From Actinomyces denticolens (GTDB lineage Bacteria; Actinomycetota; Actinomycetes; Actinomycetales; Actinomycetaceae), in assembly GCF_002072185.1 (NCBI RefSeq), contig NZ_MVIW01000018.1, positions 1-44,557 on the forward strand: a stretch of DNA of 44,557 nucleotides, in the 5' to 3' direction. A model generated the notes under the pieces. That model made no database searches and had not been told where the DNA came from. It was given only the letters and a program-made list of their open reading frames with translations. Shown one piece after another: positions 16,248 through 24,090 of the stretch. Within the stretch, counting starts at the first letter, position 1. Each line of letters opens with the position of its first letter. The position numbers and the translations under genes were made by a program.

Positions 16248-17090
16248 GTGACTGCTTCCCTCACGGCTCTCGCCGCGCTCAACGCCGTCGTCCCTGCGGC
16301 CCCGATGCCCGCCCTCGGCCCCAAATGGCTCGACGCCGGGGAGATGATCACCCAGATCGTCTCCTGGTTCGGCCCCTGGGCGATCGTCGGCGTCATGCTC
16401 GTCATCTTCGCCGAGACGGGCCTGCTCGTCGGCTTCTTCCTGCCCGGTGACTCCCTTCTGTTCACCCTCGGGCTCTTCGTGGCCACCGGCGTTGTGGGCG
16501 TGCACATCTGGGTGGCCGCCCCGCTGATGTGGCTGGCGGCCATCACCGGCAACCAGACCGGGTACCTCATCGGGCGCAAGGCCGGCCCGAGGATCTTCAA
16601 CCGCCCGAACTCCCGTCTCTTCAAGCAGGAGTACGTGGAGCGCACGAGCGATTTCTTCGAGCGCCATGGGGGCAAGGCCGTCACCCTGGCGCAGTTCGTG
16701 CCGATCGTGCGCACCTTCACCCCGGTGATGGCCGGCGTCGGGCGGATGCACTACCGGCACTTCGTCACCTTCAACGTCATCGGCGCCACCTTCTGGGCCT
16801 TCGGCATCACCTGGCTCGGCTACTTCCTGGGCTCCATCGAGTGGATCCAGAAGAACATCGACGCGATGATCCTCGTCATCGTCTTCGTCTCCGTGGTGCC
16901 CATGATCCTCCACGCGCTGGCCGGACGCCGCAAGAAGACCGGTGCCGGCGAACCCGACGCCGCGCCGACCACCGGCGAGGTCCCGGGCGCCGACGGCCCC
17001 ACCGAGCCCGCCCTGGCCACCGCGAACGCCGTCGGCGCGCAGAGCGCCCCGGCGGCTCGGAGCACCCCGGGCACCGGCCCGGGGCACTGA
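16248..17090 (+). CDS. DedA-family membrane protein
   Basis: 280 residues. Typical DedA blocks are present: ETGLLVGFFLPGDSLLF after the first helix, GNQTGYLIGRKAG, and the conserved arginine stretch FVPIVRTFTPVMAGVGRM, which falls in a membrane-dipping loop. DedA proteins recycle undecaprenyl phosphate or other lipids across the membrane, so this gene fits the envelope theme of its neighbours. The last 60 residues are a Pro/Ala/Gly-rich cytoplasmic tail not found in short family members. The start follows from a -10 hexamer 6 nt upstream. Confidence 0.92.
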   Translation: MTASLTALAALNAVVPAAPMPALGPKWLDAGEMITQIVSWFGPWAIVGVMLVIFAETGLLVGFFLPGDSLLFTLGLFVATGVVGVHIWVAAPLMWLAAITGNQTGYLIGRKAGPRIFNRPNSRLFKQEYVERTSDFFERHGGKAVTLAQFVPIVRTFTPVMAGVGRMHYRHFVTFNVIGATFWAFGITWLGYFLGSIEWIQKNIDAMILVIVFVSVVPMILHALAGRRKKTGAGEPDAAPTTGEVPGADGPTEPALATANAVGAQSAPAARSTPGTGPGH

Positions 17091-17185
17091 TCGGGGGCGG
17101 GTCGGCTCGCCCCGGCGATCAGACTCGCTCCACCGCACCGACCCGGCAGTGCCACTGTCCGGTCACGACCATCCACGAAGTACTC

Positions 17186-18172
17186 ATGAACCTGCACCGA
17201 CCGATCTCCGCGCTCGGCTCCGCGATTCTTCTCACGGGGCTCGCGCTGACCGCGCCGGCGGCTCTCGCCTCGCCGGCCGCCGCACCCGCCGCCCAGACCG
17301 CCGTCGCCCCCGCCGATGGGGGGAACACCGCTGGGAGCATCGGCTGGGTCCTGTCCCCGGCCGGGTCCTGGTCCTACATCAACCCCGCTGACGGCCTGCC
17401 CATCACGGGCTGGCTGCACACGGGCGGCTCCTGGTTCTACCTCGATGACGACGGCGCACTCGTGACCGGATGGGCCGTCGTCGGCGGAGACTGGTACTAC
17501 TTCGACGCCGAGGGCCGGATGGCCACCGACTGGAACTGGATCGACGGCGCCTGGTACTTCCTGGGCGACGAGGGCGCCATGACGGTGGGCTGGAATCTTA
17601 TCGGCGGCTCCTGGTACTACCTGGCCGACAATGGCCAGGCCGCGATGGGGTGGCTCCTCGAGGGGGACTCCTGGTACTTCCTGGGGAACAGCGGGCGCAT
17701 GGCCATCGGCTGGGCGAACCACCTGGGTTCCTGGTACTACTTCAACGGCTCGGGGCAGATGCTCACCGGCTGGATCGTGGACGGCTCCACCTGGTACCAC
17801 CTCGACCCGTCGTCGGGGCGGATGATCGCCAGCGAGCCGGTGGCGGGCACTGCCGGCTCCTCGGGCACCTCAGCCTCCGAGGCGAAGGCCTACGCAAGCG
17901 GCCAGATGAGCGCCTGGGGCTGGGACTCCAATGAGTACTCCTGCCTGGTGAGCCTGTGGGATCGCGAGTCCGGCTGGAACTACCAGGCCTCCAACGCCTC
18001 GGGCGCCTACGGCATCCCGCAGGCCCTGCCCGGCAGCAAGATGGCCTCGGCCGGCTCGGACTGGGCGACCAACCCCGCCACCCAGATCAACTGGGGCCTG
18101 GGATACATCCAGGACCGCTATGGCAGCCCCTGCTCGGCCTGGTCGAGCTTCCAGTCCCAGGGCTGGTACTGA
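17186..18172 (+). CDS. Secreted choline-binding-repeat protein with lysozyme-like C-terminus
   Basis: 328 residues. A signal peptide (to about ALASPAAA) is followed by seven or so repeats of about 20-25 residues of the cell-wall-binding type. Each is built on GW-x(n)-G-x-WYY(F/L)-x-x-x-G-x-M, e.g. GWNLIGGSWYYLADNGQA. The C-terminal 90 residues carry WDRESGWNYQASNASGAYGI, typical of the transglycosylase-like domain of aggregation-promoting/lysozyme-fold proteins, with Glu in RESGW as probable catalytic acid. The protein probably binds wall polymer and cuts peptidoglycan. The repeats are best known from choline-binding proteins of streptococci and clostridia. No clear ribosome-binding site precedes the ATG. 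Confidence 0.85.
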   Translation: MNLHRPISALGSAILLTGLALTAPAALASPAAAPAAQTAVAPADGGNTAGSIGWVLSPAGSWSYINPADGLPITGWLHTGGSWFYLDDDGALVTGWAVVGGDWYYFDAEGRMATDWNWIDGAWYFLGDEGAMTVGWNLIGGSWYYLADNGQAAMGWLLEGDSWYFLGNSGRMAIGWANHLGSWYYFNGSGQMLTGWIVDGSTWYHLDPSSGRMIASEPVAGTAGSSGTSASEAKAYASGQMSAWGWDSNEYSCLVSLWDRESGWNYQASNASGAYGIPQALPGSKMASAGSDWATNPATQINWGLGYIQDRYGSPCSAWSSFQSQGWY

Positions 18173-18193
18173 CCCGCGCCCACGCCCTTTCGC

Positions 18194-18263
18194 CGAGACC
18201 GGTCGAAAACGTCATCGAAACCGGTTGCCGAACCGGTTTCGATGACGTTTTCGACCGGTCTCG
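18194..18263. terminator. Perfect 33-bp-stem palindrome made of the 22-nt repeat (copy E)
   Basis: Arms 18194-18226 and 18231-18263 are exact reverse complements around the loop GCCG. Each arm is one repeat unit (GAGACCGGTCGAAAACGTCATC) plus half of the next, so this is the dispersed repeat in head-to-head form. It lies between the stops of the secreted lysozyme-like gene (+) and a histidine kinase gene (-). A strong bidirectional terminator is the simplest reading, though no T-run follows. Confidence 0.85.
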
Positions 18264-18295
18264 CACATAGGAGGGGAGGGCGATGAATGGACGCG

Positions 18296-19375
18296 TCAGA
18301 AGCGGCGGCGGCGACCGACGTTGACGATCGCCCCCTGCGGGAGGACCGTGTTCGGATCGAGGGAGCGCGGCACGGCGGCCAGGAGCACGGAGAAGACCGG
18401 CGGGCGGCGCGCGGTGAGCTCGATGCGCCCCCCGTCGGCCTCCACGAGGTCCTTGGCCAGCGCCAACCCCACGCCGGTGGAGCCGTGCCCGGATACGGAG
18501 CGCTCGAAGATGTGGGGCGCGAGCTCGTCGTCGACGCCCTCGCCCTCGTCGGCGATGTCGATGAAGACGCCGTGCCCGCCGTTCGCGCTGCGCACGGAGA
18601 CGGTCGTCGTCCCCGCCCCGTAGCGCAGGGAGTTCTCAATGATGGTGGCCAGGACCTGGGCGAGTGACCCCGGGCTGGCCAGGGCGGGCTGACCGACGTC
18701 GTCGGTCAGGACGAGCTCACGCCCGGCCTCGGCGAAGGCCGGTCCCCATTCCTCGCGCTGCTGCTCGAAGAGCTCGCCGAGGTGGAGGGCCTCCGTGGTC
18801 CCGCCACCGCTGCGCCGCGAGACCTTGAGGAGGTCGTCGACAACGCCCGTCAGCCTCTCCACCTGCTCCAGGCAGGCGTGGGCGCCGGCGCGCACCTCCT
18901 CGTCGTCGGCGATGAGCTCGATCTCCTCCAGGCGCAGGCTCAGGGAGGTCAGCGGCGTGCGCAGCTGGTGGGAGGCATCGGAGGCGAATTGCCTCTCGGC
19001 CGCGAGTCTGCCGGCCACGCGCTCGGCGGAGCGCACGAGCTCGGCCTGAACGAGGTCGATCTCCTCGATCCCGGAGACGCGCACGCGGGGACGCACCTGA
19101 CCGCTGCCCAGCTGCTCGGCCTCGGCCGCCAGGTAGATGAGCGGGGCGGAGATGCGCCGCGAGACCTTCAAGGCGACGACGGACGCGGCGACCAGGGCCA
19201 CGATCGCCAGGGCGGTGCCCACGGAGACGACGGAGAGGACTGTCCTCCAGCGCTCGTGATCGTCCGGCGCGGAGCGCGCGGCGTAGAAGATCGTCGCCGC
19301 GCCCAGGGGGACCCCCAGGAGGACGACGGCGACGAGCACCGCCGCCATCGTCATCTGGAGGGTGCGGCGTCGCAT
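18296..19375 (-). CDS. Sensor histidine kinase, short-loop type
   Basis: 359 residues. Two membrane helices near residues 8-32 and 45-70 are separated by only about a dozen residues, so there is almost no external domain. A HAMP-like linker follows, then the H box (SDASHQLRTPLTSL) and an ATPase domain with N box (ENSLRYG), G1 (DEGEGVDD) and G2 (STGVGLALAKDLVEADGG). Kinases with such a short loop usually sense a signal in the membrane or through a partner protein. A GGGGA site precedes the ATG, and the gene follows its response regulator after about 24 nt. Confidence 0.93.
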   Translation of the reverse strand: MRRRTLQMTMAAVLVAVVLLGVPLGAATIFYAARSAPDDHERWRTVLSVVSVGTALAIVALVAASVVALKVSRRISAPLIYLAAEAEQLGSGQVRPRVRVSGIEEIDLVQAELVRSAERVAGRLAAERQFASDASHQLRTPLTSLSLRLEEIELIADDEEVRAGAHACLEQVERLTGVVDDLLKVSRRSGGGTTEALHLGELFEQQREEWGPAFAEAGRELVLTDDVGQPALASPGSLAQVLATIIENSLRYGAGTTTVSVRSANGGHGVFIDIADEGEGVDDELAPHIFERSVSGHGSTGVGLALAKDLVEADGGRIELTARRPPVFSVLLAAVPRSLDPNTVLPQGAIVNVGRRRRF

Positions 19376-19399
19376 CGGGTCCCCTGGTCGGAGGCGGCC

Positions 19400-20065
<666 letters not shown>

Positions 20066-20072
20066 GATTCCG

Positions 20073-20078
20073 ATACTA
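20073..20078 (-). promoter_or_regulatory. -10 hexamer TAGTAT, leaderless promoter of the OmpR-type gene
   Basis: Lies 7 nt before GTG 20065. Confidence 0.65.
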
Positions 20079-20173
20079 GCGGAGTTGCCCGGGGGCGGCA
20101 TTGGCGCTGCTCCGGCGCGCGGCGCCGCCGTGCCCCGATCCGCGGCCCCGCGCGGGATGACGGCCTGATCGTC

Positions 20174-20205
20174 GTCGCTCGAGCGCTCAGGCGCGCTCGA
20201 GCGAC
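20174..20205 (-). terminator. 12-bp-stem hairpin across the stop of the cyclase gene
   Basis: GTCGCTCGAGCG (20174-20185) pairs perfectly with 20194-20205; the stop codon of the cyclase (20187-20189) is in the loop. It probably ends the cyclase transcript before the downstream regulator gene. Confidence 0.6.
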
Positions 20206-21395
20206 CAGGGAGTGACGTTGCCCATGCCCTTGGCGACGACGTCGTGGCACTGGCGCACCCGGTACCGCAGGGCGACGGGGCTGGCCATGAGCGCGCGAGC
20301 GGTGGCCTGGTCCATGCGGATGCCCCCGGGCTCGGCGGTGTCGACGAGGCGGGAGGCGAGGTTGACGGGCGGGCCGAAGACGTCGCCGGAGCGGGAGACG
20401 ACGCGCCCCTCGACGAGGCTGGCGCGCACGAGGATCTCGTCGAGCCCGGACTGGAGCTCGTCGACGAGGGAGGTGACGACGTCGGCGGCGATGGTCAGGT
20501 CGTCGGAGATGTACATGACGGCGTCCCCGATGGTCTTGACGACCCTGGCCCCCCGCGAGGTGATGACGTCGCGGGCCGTGGTCTCGAAGTCGTCGAGCAT
20601 GGTGGACAGCTCCATGCGGCTCATCGTCTGGGCGCGCTGGGTGAAGGAGACGATGTCGACGAAGCCCAGGGATCGCACGAGCGGGTAGTAGTCCGGGCCC
20701 ACGCGCTCGACGCCCCGCCGGGCGATCTCGGCGTCGGTGCGGTCCAGGAGCGAGGCGAGATGGCGGCGCCACACGTAGATGAGCTGGTTGGTCAGGGGGT
20801 CGGTGAGCTCGTTGATGTGATCGAGGACGACGAGCCTGGCGGAGGTGTCGTCCAGGCCGAGGCGCTGGCCGACGTCCGCCACGAGGGTCTCGAGCTGCCA
20901 CAGGACGAGCCGGTCCATGGTGTACGACTGGGCGCGGAGCAGCTCGAGGATCGCCGAGGTGGACAGGCCGCCGGGGCCGTCGGGGCCGGGATGGCGGTCC
21001 TCCTCGGAGTCGATGAGGTCGGCGATGGCGCGCAGGGCGTCGGCGTCCTGTTGGGTGAAGCGGGCCTCGTCGTCATCCACGTCCGCGAAGCCCATGGCCC
21101 GCCAGAAGCCGCGCGCGAAGAGCGGGGAGACCTCGGCCGCGCCGGCGAGCTGGGGGAGTGTCAGGTCGGGACCGCCCCCGAGCAGGAGTCGGGAGCGGAT
21201 GTCGACCGTCGCGCAGTCGGCGGCCGATCCCGCCGCACCGCCGGGACGACCCGCGCTCCGCGCGATCCCGTCCCCGGGTATGAAGGCGGGGTCCTCTGGC
21301 GCGGGAGGGGACTCGCCCGCCGCCCGGGGGCCAGGAATGCGGTCCCCGGCCCCGAGCCCCTCTCTCTGCGCCGACGGCGTCTCTGGCTGATTCAC
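20187..21395 (-). CDS. Class III adenylate/guanylate cyclase with N-terminal regulatory domain
   Basis: 402 residues. The C-terminal catalytic domain has both metal-binding aspartates (SLGFVDIVSFTQRA and KTIGDAVMYISDD) and the transition-state Asn/Arg in PPVNLASRLVDTAEPGG. The N-terminal half, with blocks such as FARGFWRAMGFADVDDDEA, resembles the autoinhibitory regulatory domain of mycobacterial Rv1264-type cyclases, which responds to pH and lipids. It should make cyclic AMP in the cytosol; no membrane helix is seen. GTG 21395 is chosen because TACCCT lies 6 nt before it. The first 100 residues up to that domain are low-complexity Pro/Gly/Ala. Confidence 0.9.
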   Translation of the reverse strand: MNQPETPSAQREGLGAGDRIPGPRAAGESPPAPEDPAFIPGDGIARSAGRPGGAAGSAADCATVDIRSRLLLGGGPDLTLPQLAGAAEVSPLFARGFWRAMGFADVDDDEARFTQQDADALRAIADLIDSEEDRHPGPDGPGGLSTSAILELLRAQSYTMDRLVLWQLETLVADVGQRLGLDDTSARLVVLDHINELTDPLTNQLIYVWRRHLASLLDRTDAEIARRGVERVGPDYYPLVRSLGFVDIVSFTQRAQTMSRMELSTMLDDFETTARDVITSRGARVVKTIGDAVMYISDDLTIAADVVTSLVDELQSGLDEILVRASLVEGRVVSRSGDVFGPPVNLASRLVDTAEPGGIRMDQATARALMASPVALRYRVRQCHDVVAKGMGNVTPWSLERA

Positions 21396-21401
21396 CCGGA
21401 T

Positions 21402-21407
21402 AGGGTA
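21402..21407 (-). promoter_or_regulatory. -10 hexamer TACCCT, leaderless promoter of the cyclase gene
   Basis: Lies 6 nt before GTG 21395 on the minus strand. Confidence 0.55.
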
Positions 21408-21466
21408 GCGCAGGTCACAGGAGTTCGTCAGGGCGATATCAGATGTCCTGTCATCCCGAGAAGCCC

Positions 21467-21492
21467 GTGCAAAATAGTGCAAGGACTTGCAC
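21467..21492. promoter_or_regulatory. 16-bp palindrome with an extra half-site upstream of the cyclase
   Basis: GTGCAAGGACTTGCAC (21477-21492) is a perfect inverted repeat with 6-bp arms, and another GTGCAA stands at 21467-21472. It lies about 70-85 bp before the cyclase -10 hexamer and just after the birA stop. It does not match the CRP/GlxR consensus TGTGA-N6-TCACA. It may be an operator or a weak terminator. Confidence 0.45.
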
Positions 21493-21504
21493 GCCGCACG
21501 CGGA

Positions 21505-22440
21505 TCACGTATGCCCGGGCGCCTCCGAGGCGCGAACGCGCGCGTCCCCGGCCATGATGAGCCTCTCCGGGCCGCCGTCGTCGGGCCGCAGCCGGAGCTC
21601 GGGCTCGAGGCCGACGGCCGTCCCCGTGACATCGCCGCCCGGAGCGCTCACACGGACATGGGCCCCGAGGGTCGCGCAGGCCTCTCGCAGGTCCTGGCCG
21701 AGCGAGCCGGTGGGGGTCGGGGCGCGGTCCGGGTCGCCGTGAGCGGCCTCCCAGTCGTCCAGGAGCCCGAGCAGGCGCGGGGCAACGGCGTCCAGCACGG
21801 TGGCGGGATCCTGCCAGTCCCCTCCCGCCCCCAGGCACCGCAGCGAGGCGGCCCAGGGCACGGGCAGCTCGCCCGGCGATTGGCCGACGTTGACGCCGAT
21901 GCCCAGGATGACGGCGGGGGCGTCCCCCCGAGTGGCGGGGGGACGCGCCACGGTCCGGTTACCGGGTGCGGGGATGAGCTCGGCGAGGATTCCGGCGATC
22001 TTGCGGGCGCGCCCCCAGCCGGGCACCTCACCGCGGCCAGTGCCGGGCCCGCCGTCGGCCGCGGGTCCGGAGGGCTCGACGACGATGTCGTTGGGCCATT
22101 TCGTGCGAGCGCGCCAGGGCAGTCCTTCCAGGGCGGGGGCGAGGGCGTCGCGCACGGCCAGGCCCGCCAGCAGTGGGAGCCAGCCGAGGCGGTCGGCGGG
22201 CACGAGGGGCCGCAGGACGAAGGAGACGGTCAGGGCGCCGCCGGGCGGGGTCACCCAGTCGCGCCCGCTCCTGCCGCGCCCGGCGGTCTGGGCGAGCGCC
22301 CGCAGCGCGGATCCGTGGGGCCAGCGCTCGGCGGCGGCGGCATCGAGTCGACCGGCGGGGGCGAGGGCCCGGCGGAGATCCTCATTGGTCGAGCCGGTGG
22401 CGTCGACGGTCACCAGCCGCGGTGGAGTCGTGGCGCTCAT
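21505..22440 (-). CDS. birA: Biotin--[acetyl-CoA-carboxylase] ligase
   Basis: 311 residues of monofunctional type with no N-terminal DNA-binding domain. Family motifs: DATGSTNEDLRR near the start, the adenylate loop AGRGRSGRDW, and TKWPNDIVV with the catalytic Lys. ILGIGVNVGQ follows. It joins biotin to carboxyl-carrier proteins, an essential step for fatty-acid synthesis. A -10 hexamer 7 nt before the ATG indicates a leaderless mRNA. The cyclase gene follows on the same strand after about 110 nt but has its own promoter. Confidence 0.94.
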   Translation of the reverse strand: MSATTPPRLVTVDATGSTNEDLRRALAPAGRLDAAAAERWPHGSALRALAQTAGRGRSGRDWVTPPGGALTVSFVLRPLVPADRLGWLPLLAGLAVRDALAPALEGLPWRARTKWPNDIVVEPSGPAADGGPGTGRGEVPGWGRARKIAGILAELIPAPGNRTVARPPATRGDAPAVILGIGVNVGQSPGELPVPWAASLRCLGAGGDWQDPATVLDAVAPRLLGLLDDWEAAHGDPDRAPTPTGSLGQDLREACATLGAHVRVSAPGGDVTGTAVGLEPELRLRPDDGGPERLIMAGDARVRASEAPGHT

Positions 22441-22447
22441 AGGGCGC

Positions 22448-22453
22448 AGGCTA
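22448..22453 (-). promoter_or_regulatory. -10 hexamer TAGCCT, leaderless promoter of birA
   Basis: Lies 7 nt before the birA ATG. Confidence 0.55.
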
Positions 22454-22617
22454 CCCGCGAGCCGGCGGGGCGCCCCAGTGGCGGCCGGCGCCCCCGCGAG
22501 TCACCTGAGGCGCCCACCGGCCCCGGCGGCCCCAGCGGTCCTGAGCGCCCCGACGGCGGGTTTCCGCCGGGTCCGCGCTTCCCACGGGGGCGCCGAGTGG
22601 CCTCGGATCGCTGTGGG

Positions 22618-22623
22618 TAGTCT
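22618..22623 (+). promoter_or_regulatory. -10 hexamer TAGTCT, leaderless promoter of the maf gene
   Basis: Lies 6 nt before GTG 22630. Confidence 0.55.
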
Positions 22624-22629
22624 GGGACG

Positions 22630-23319
22630 GTGATCATTCTCGCCTCGAAGTCCACGGGCCGTCTGGCCACCCTCCGCGCCGCGGGCATCGAGCCCCGGGT
22701 CGAGGTCTCCTCGGTCGACGAGGGCGCGGTCCTCGCCGCTCTCGCCGAGCGGCGCGCCGCCGCCGGCGGGCCGGCCCCCTCCCCCGCCGAGCAGGTGCTC
22801 GCCCTGGCCCGGGCCAAGGCGCTCGACGTCGCCGACGCGATCGCCGGCCCTGATGGCCCTGCCGATGCCGCGGACCAGCGGACGGGTCCGACGGGACCCG
22901 GAGGACGGGCCGGGGCGCCCATCGTCGTCGGATGCGACTCGATGCTGGAGATCGACGGCGCCGTGGTCGGCAAGCCCCGCGCGCCCGAGGCGGCCCGCGA
23001 GCGCTGGCTGGCGATGCGGGGGCGCACGGGCGTGCTGCGCACCGGGCACGCCCTGGTGCGCCCGGCGGATGGGGCGAGGGCGGAGGGCGTCTCATCGGCG
23101 ATCGTCCACTTCGGCGAGCCCAGTGAGGCGGAGATCGACGCCTACATCGCCACCGGGGAGCCGCTGTGGTGCGCCGGGGCCTTCACGATCGACGGACTGG
23201 GCGGCGCCTTCATCGAGGGGATCGAGGGCGACCCGCACGGCGTCGTCGGCATCTCGCTGCCCCTGCTGCGCAGGCTCCTGGCCGAACTGGGCGTGAACTG
23301 GACTGACCTGTGGGCCTGA
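22630..23319 (+). CDS. maf: Maf-family nucleoside triphosphate pyrophosphatase
   Basis: 229 residues. The fold's landmarks are present: ILASKSTGRLATLRAAGIE at the start, GCDSMLEIDG with the catalytic Asp, a KPR-x-x-EAARERW stretch, GRTGVLRTGHALV and EPLWCAGAFTIDGLGG. Maf proteins hydrolyse non-canonical or selected NTPs to NMPs and affect septum formation. The N-terminal motif has T-G-R where most family members have S-x-R-R, a small departure near the active site. The protein also holds an insertion rich in Gly/Pro around residues 75-95. It is convergent with the MarR-type gene. Confidence 0.9.
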   Translation: MIILASKSTGRLATLRAAGIEPRVEVSSVDEGAVLAALAERRAAAGGPAPSPAEQVLALARAKALDVADAIAGPDGPADAADQRTGPTGPGGRAGAPIVVGCDSMLEIDGAVVGKPRAPEAARERWLAMRGRTGVLRTGHALVRPADGARAEGVSSAIVHFGEPSEAEIDAYIATGEPLWCAGAFTIDGLGGAFIEGIEGDPHGVVGISLPLLRRLLAELGVNWTDLWA

Positions 23320-23348
23320 GCCAGACGGGGGCCGGGAGTCGGCCGGCC

Positions 23349-23933
23349 TCAGTCCGCGGGATTGAGCCGGGACATGATCTCGGCGAGCGCCTCGAGGTCC
23401 CCGCGCCCGAGGCGGTCGATGACGTGCCTGCGGACGCCGTCGAGATGCAGGGGCGCCGCTGAGCGGAGGAAGGCGAGGCCGGAGTCGGTGAGCGCGCAGT
23501 TGACGCCGCGCTTGTCGGAGGGGCAGGAGCGGCGCTCCACGAAGCCCTCCTTCTCCAGGCGGGTGACCGTGTGGGTGAGGCGGGAGCGGGAGTGCCCGAT
23601 CATCTCGGCGAGGCTCGACATCCGCAGCTCCCTGCCGGTGGCCTCGTCGAGGCGCACGAGGATCTCGTACTCGTGCAGGGACAGGCCGACGCTCGTCTCG
23701 AGCTCGTGGTTGAGCACGCCGGTCACGGCGGTGGCGGTGTGGAGGAAGGCGCGCCAGGCGCGCATCTCGAGGGCATCGAGCCTGTGCGATTCCGCGGCCC
23801 CGCAACCACTGACCGCTCGTATGGCGAGCTCGCCCGCAGGGGTCTGCCCGCAGGAGGGGGCCGTGGGTGTGGGGGCCCGCCCACAGGTGGGCTCGGCCTG
23901 CTCCGCGAGCGCCGCTCCGTCCTTCCCGGGCAT
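23349..23933 (-). CDS. MarR-family transcriptional regulator
   Basis: 194 residues. The first 45 or so are Pro/Ala-rich with cysteines (CGR, SCGQ, GCG) and are not part of the usual fold. The MarR winged helix follows: LHEYEILVRLDEATGRELRM, then the recognition helix SLAEMIGHSRSRLTHTVTRL and the wing VERRSCPSDKRGVNCALTDSG. ATG 23933 is chosen because GAGAGGAAC stands before it. Such regulators respond to phenolic compounds or oxidants, and the cysteines in the wing and N-terminal tail would allow redox sensing. That is only an inference. Confidence 0.88.
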   Translation of the reverse strand: MPGKDGAALAEQAEPTCGRAPTPTAPSCGQTPAGELAIRAVSGCGAAESHRLDALEMRAWRAFLHTATAVTGVLNHELETSVGLSLHEYEILVRLDEATGRELRMSSLAEMIGHSRSRLTHTVTRLEKEGFVERRSCPSDKRGVNCALTDSGLAFLRSAAPLHLDGVRRHVIDRLGRGDLEALAEIMSRLNPAD

Positions 23934-24024
23934 ATCGTTCCTCTCCGCGATGCGCCGTGATGCCGGGCGCTGCCGCGCCATTGATCCCGTGACCTCCCGA
24001 TCGTCGATCGGCCCACAAGATGTC

Positions 24025-24038
24025 GTTCAGTATTGAAC
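24025..24038. promoter_or_regulatory. Palindrome upstream of the MarR-type gene
   Basis: GTTCAGTATTGAAC has 5-bp arms (GTTCA/TGAAC) around GTAT, about 90 bp before the MarR start, in AT-richer DNA. MarR proteins commonly bind TTCA-type palindromes near their own gene, so it may be an autoregulatory site. Confidence 0.4.
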
Positions 24039-24090
24039 AATCGGGACGGGATTTCCAGCGAGCATGACCGAGCCCACGTTCTCGCGGGGA

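Noticed and set aside
20097-21632. Longer N-terminus of the cyclase up to 21632
   Set aside because: The extra codons read through the palindrome region and the end of birA, contain no conserved sequence, and lie upstream of a well-spaced -10 hexamer for GTG 21395.
23330-23344. Terminator between the maf and MarR-type genes (GGCCG-GGAGT-CGGCC)
   Set aside because: Only a 5-bp stem, expected often by chance in DNA this GC-rich.
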